Part shown: one piece after another, positions 7,178 to 8,243 of the stretch
How the letters are laid out: each line of letters starts with the position of its first letter
Numbering within the stretch: the first letter of the stretch is position 1
DNA from: JBAXGE01 sp044344145
GTDB lineage: Bacteria; Planctomycetota; Phycisphaerae; WQYP01
Length of the DNA stretch: 8,243 nt
Reading direction: 5' to 3'
Assembly: GCA_044344145.1 (NCBI GenBank)
Contig: JBIJDM010000124.1
Coordinates: forward strand, 1 to 8,243
Position numbers and translations under genes: made by a program
Notes under the pieces: generated by a model
What the model was told of the DNA's origin: nothing
The model's database searches: none
What the model saw: only the letters and a program-made list of their open reading frames with translations

Positions 7178-7181
7178 CTCC
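7178..7181 (-). promoter_or_regulatory. Ribosome binding site that fixes the aldo/keto reductase start
   Basis: GGAG on the - strand lies 7 bases before the ATG at 7170, within TTTGGAG. It selects that codon over the in-frame upstream ATG at 7275. Confidence 0.7.
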
Positions 7182-7211
7182 AAAATATGATGTATGTATC
7201 GTACCTAGGGC

Positions 7212-7249
7212 TGGCCCGCAGCGGTAGCCCCGGATGCCGGGAAGGGCCA
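7212..7249. repeat. Nested inverted repeats in the divergent intergenic region
   Basis: An outer pair, TGGCCC (7212-7217) with GGGCCA (7244-7249), encloses an inner hairpin, CCCGG (7229-7233) with CCGGG (7237-7241) and an ATG triplet as loop. On the + strand ATTTTCC follows, which is too weak a T-tract for a confident terminator. It lies between the divergent aldo/keto reductase and HAD genes and could be regulatory or a chance product of GC-rich sequence. Confidence 0.35.
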
Positions 7250-7291
7250 ATTTTCCCCGTTGCTACCATACCCATACGAACAATTTCACCC

Positions 7292-7297
7292 TACAAT
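7292..7297 (+). promoter_or_regulatory. Candidate -10 box placing transcription start at the HAD start codon
   Basis: TACAAT (5 of 6 to TATAAT) ends 6 bases before the ATG at 7304, so a start at the usual distance would fall on or next to the A of ATG. The best -35 at 17-base spacing is poor (TACCCA at 7269-7274). No Shine-Dalgarno sequence precedes the ATG, which fits a leaderless message. Confidence 0.4.
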
Positions 7298-7303
7298 GCC
7301 ACT

Positions 7304-8188
7304 ATGACCAAGGCCACACCATCCCGTCCTCCCGATGCGCCCACGCATCCCCGCTGGCGTCTGTTGGCGTGTGATCTTGATGGCACGCTCATCCATCCCG
7401 GCGAGCATATCGCGCCGGAAGACCGGCACGCGCTTGAGCTGGCCCGGGCCCACGGCATCCATGTCACCATCTGCACCGGACGCAACAGCTACGAATCCCG
7501 GCGCATTATCGCGGCGGGTGGATTCGTTGGCGCGGGGGTGTTTGCCAATGGCGCCAGCGTATGTGATATGACCACGGGGCGGTCGCTGACGACGGCCTGT
7601 GTGCCGGCGGATATTATTGATGCCACCATCGCGCTGTTTGGTAACCTCGGTCATGCCACGCTGCTGTTGGTGGATGATCCTGCCACCGGGCTGCCGGAAT
7701 ATTACTTCACCCACCATGCCCCGCCGCACCGGGGCACGCAGGAGTGGATGATTTATCACAAAGCCCAGGCCCGGGTGGTGGAAACAATCAGCCCCGAACT
7801 TAAGGCGCACACGTTACGGCTGTCAGTGGTGGTTTCCGCCAGCGAAGCTACGGCGGTCGAGGCCCGCATGGCCGCACTGTTTGGCCCGCGCATCACGCAC
7901 CACTCGATCTATTCGGCCACGTTTGATTGTCAGGTGATTGAAGTATTCGCCTCGCACGTGGACAAATGGACGGGGTTGCTGCGGCTGTGTGAGCTTATGG
8001 ATATCCCGCCCACGACGGTGGTCACGATTGGGGATGATGTCAACGATTTGGCGATGCTGTCCGCGGCGCCGCTGAGTTTTGCCATGGCCAACGGTAGTGC
8101 GAAAGCCCGCGCGGCGGCGAAACAGACCACCGGTTCACTCGCGGAACACGGCGTGGCTCAGGCCATTGCCCAGTTGCTGCGCGTTTAA
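7304..8188 (+). CDS. Cof-type HAD-superfamily phosphatase
   Basis: A 294-residue hydrolase of the haloacid dehalogenase superfamily, class IIB (Cof/YbiV-like). Such enzymes remove phosphate from small molecules such as sugar phosphates or cofactors. Motif I is ACDLDGTL, with nucleophile Asp24 and acid/base Asp26. Motif II is TICTGR with Thr58. Motif III is Lys221 in SHVDKWTGL. Motif IV is TIGDDVNDLAML with Asp244, Asp245 and Asp248. The stretch between motifs II and III (about 85-215) is the large alpha/beta cap of this class and includes a histidine-rich segment (YFTHHAPPHRG). The set is complete, so it should be active. The ATG at 7304 is chosen because homology begins about 20 residues later, and the in-frame upstream ATG at 7169 would run through the divergent promoter region and overlap the aldo/keto reductase start codon. 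No ribosome site precedes 7304. Confidence 0.92.
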   Translation: MTKATPSRPPDAPTHPRWRLLACDLDGTLIHPGEHIAPEDRHALELARAHGIHVTICTGRNSYESRRIIAAGGFVGAGVFANGASVCDMTTGRSLTTACVPADIIDATIALFGNLGHATLLLVDDPATGLPEYYFTHHAPPHRGTQEWMIYHKAQARVVETISPELKAHTLRLSVVVSASEATAVEARMAALFGPRITHHSIYSATFDCQVIEVFASHVDKWTGLLRLCELMDIPPTTVVTIGDDVNDLAMLSAAPLSFAMANGSAKARAAAKQTTGSLAEHGVAQAIAQLLRV

Positions 8189-8193
8189 GCGCA
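8178..8193. repeat. Short hairpin at the end of the HAD gene
   Basis: TGCGC (8178-8182) and GCGCA (8189-8193) form a 5-bp stem around GTTTAA, spanning the stop codon. No T-tract follows on either strand, so it is at best a weak terminator element. Confidence 0.25.
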
Positions 8194-8206
8194 AACATCC
8201 TGCACG

Positions 8207-8243
8207 TCAGCGTTCGATAGGAACGGTCTGGTCAATTTGCATG
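8207..8243 (-). CDS. Possible C-terminal tail of a gene on the opposite strand (partial)
   Basis: On the - strand one frame is open from the right edge to a TGA at 8209-8207 and reads MQIDQTVPIER. It would end 18 bases from the HAD stop, matching the tight convergent packing seen elsewhere in the window. Twelve codons are too few to prove coding, and I recognise no family. Confidence 0.25.
   Translation of the reverse strand, partial: MQIDQTVPIER

Noticed and set aside
7171..7275. N-terminal extension of the aldo/keto reductase by 35 residues from an ATG at 7275.
   Set aside because: The internal ATG at 7170 has a GGAG site 7 bases upstream and is followed directly by the family's conserved N-terminus.
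7169..7303. N-terminal extension of the HAD protein by 45 residues from an ATG at 7169.
   Set aside because: It would overlap the aldo/keto reductase start codon and cross the divergent regulatory region, and the added residues are not part of the HAD fold.

Overview
This window looks like ordinary bacterial chromosome: moderately GC-rich, densely packed, with Shine-Dalgarno-like sites before most genes. Nothing in it resembles phage, transposons, CRISPR or tRNA/rRNA. The lineage cannot be fixed from sequence alone. The MoxR/DUF58 pair and the C-terminal 'TSQPA' run of the TPR protein are reminiscent of Planctomycetota, perhaps the Phycisphaerae; this is a low-confidence inference.

Layout. 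On the + strand, 1-155 is the C-terminal end of an ammonium transporter (Amt family), closed by a strong intrinsic terminator (195-231). A small unrecognised two-helix membrane protein follows (259-558) with its own strong terminator (586-617). Next is a 632-residue NhaD/ArsB-like (ion transporter superfamily) permease with an unusual ~130-residue soluble insert (704-2602). On the - strand lie a membrane-anchored TPR protein that starts with TTG (2632-3417) and, upstream of it, a stand-alone NAD(P)H-hydrate epimerase, nnrE (3494-4165). Divergent from nnrE is a two-gene + strand operon: a MoxR AAA+ ATPase (4233-5261) and a DUF58 protein with a MIDAS-type von Willebrand-like fold (5274-6185). 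An aldo/keto reductase (6190-7170, -) converges on DUF58 with a 4-base gap between stop codons. Divergent from it is a Cof-type HAD hydrolase (7304-8188, +), which may be translated from a leaderless mRNA. The last bases may hold the tail of another - strand gene.

How the genes relate. Only MoxR-DUF58 is a clear functional unit: the ATPase is thought to act as a chaperone-like partner of the MIDAS protein. The first three genes are all membrane proteins but are separated by terminators, so they are probably independent units. nnrE (metabolite repair), the aldo/keto reductase and the HAD phosphatase are housekeeping or general metabolic enzymes. I did not find a convincing undescribed system. 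The best leads are the insert in the NhaD-like permease, the orphan 99-residue membrane protein between two terminators, and several intergenic arrangements: an inverted repeat whose arms coincide with a candidate promoter, an overlapping divergent promoter pair, and a -10 box placed for a leaderless start.
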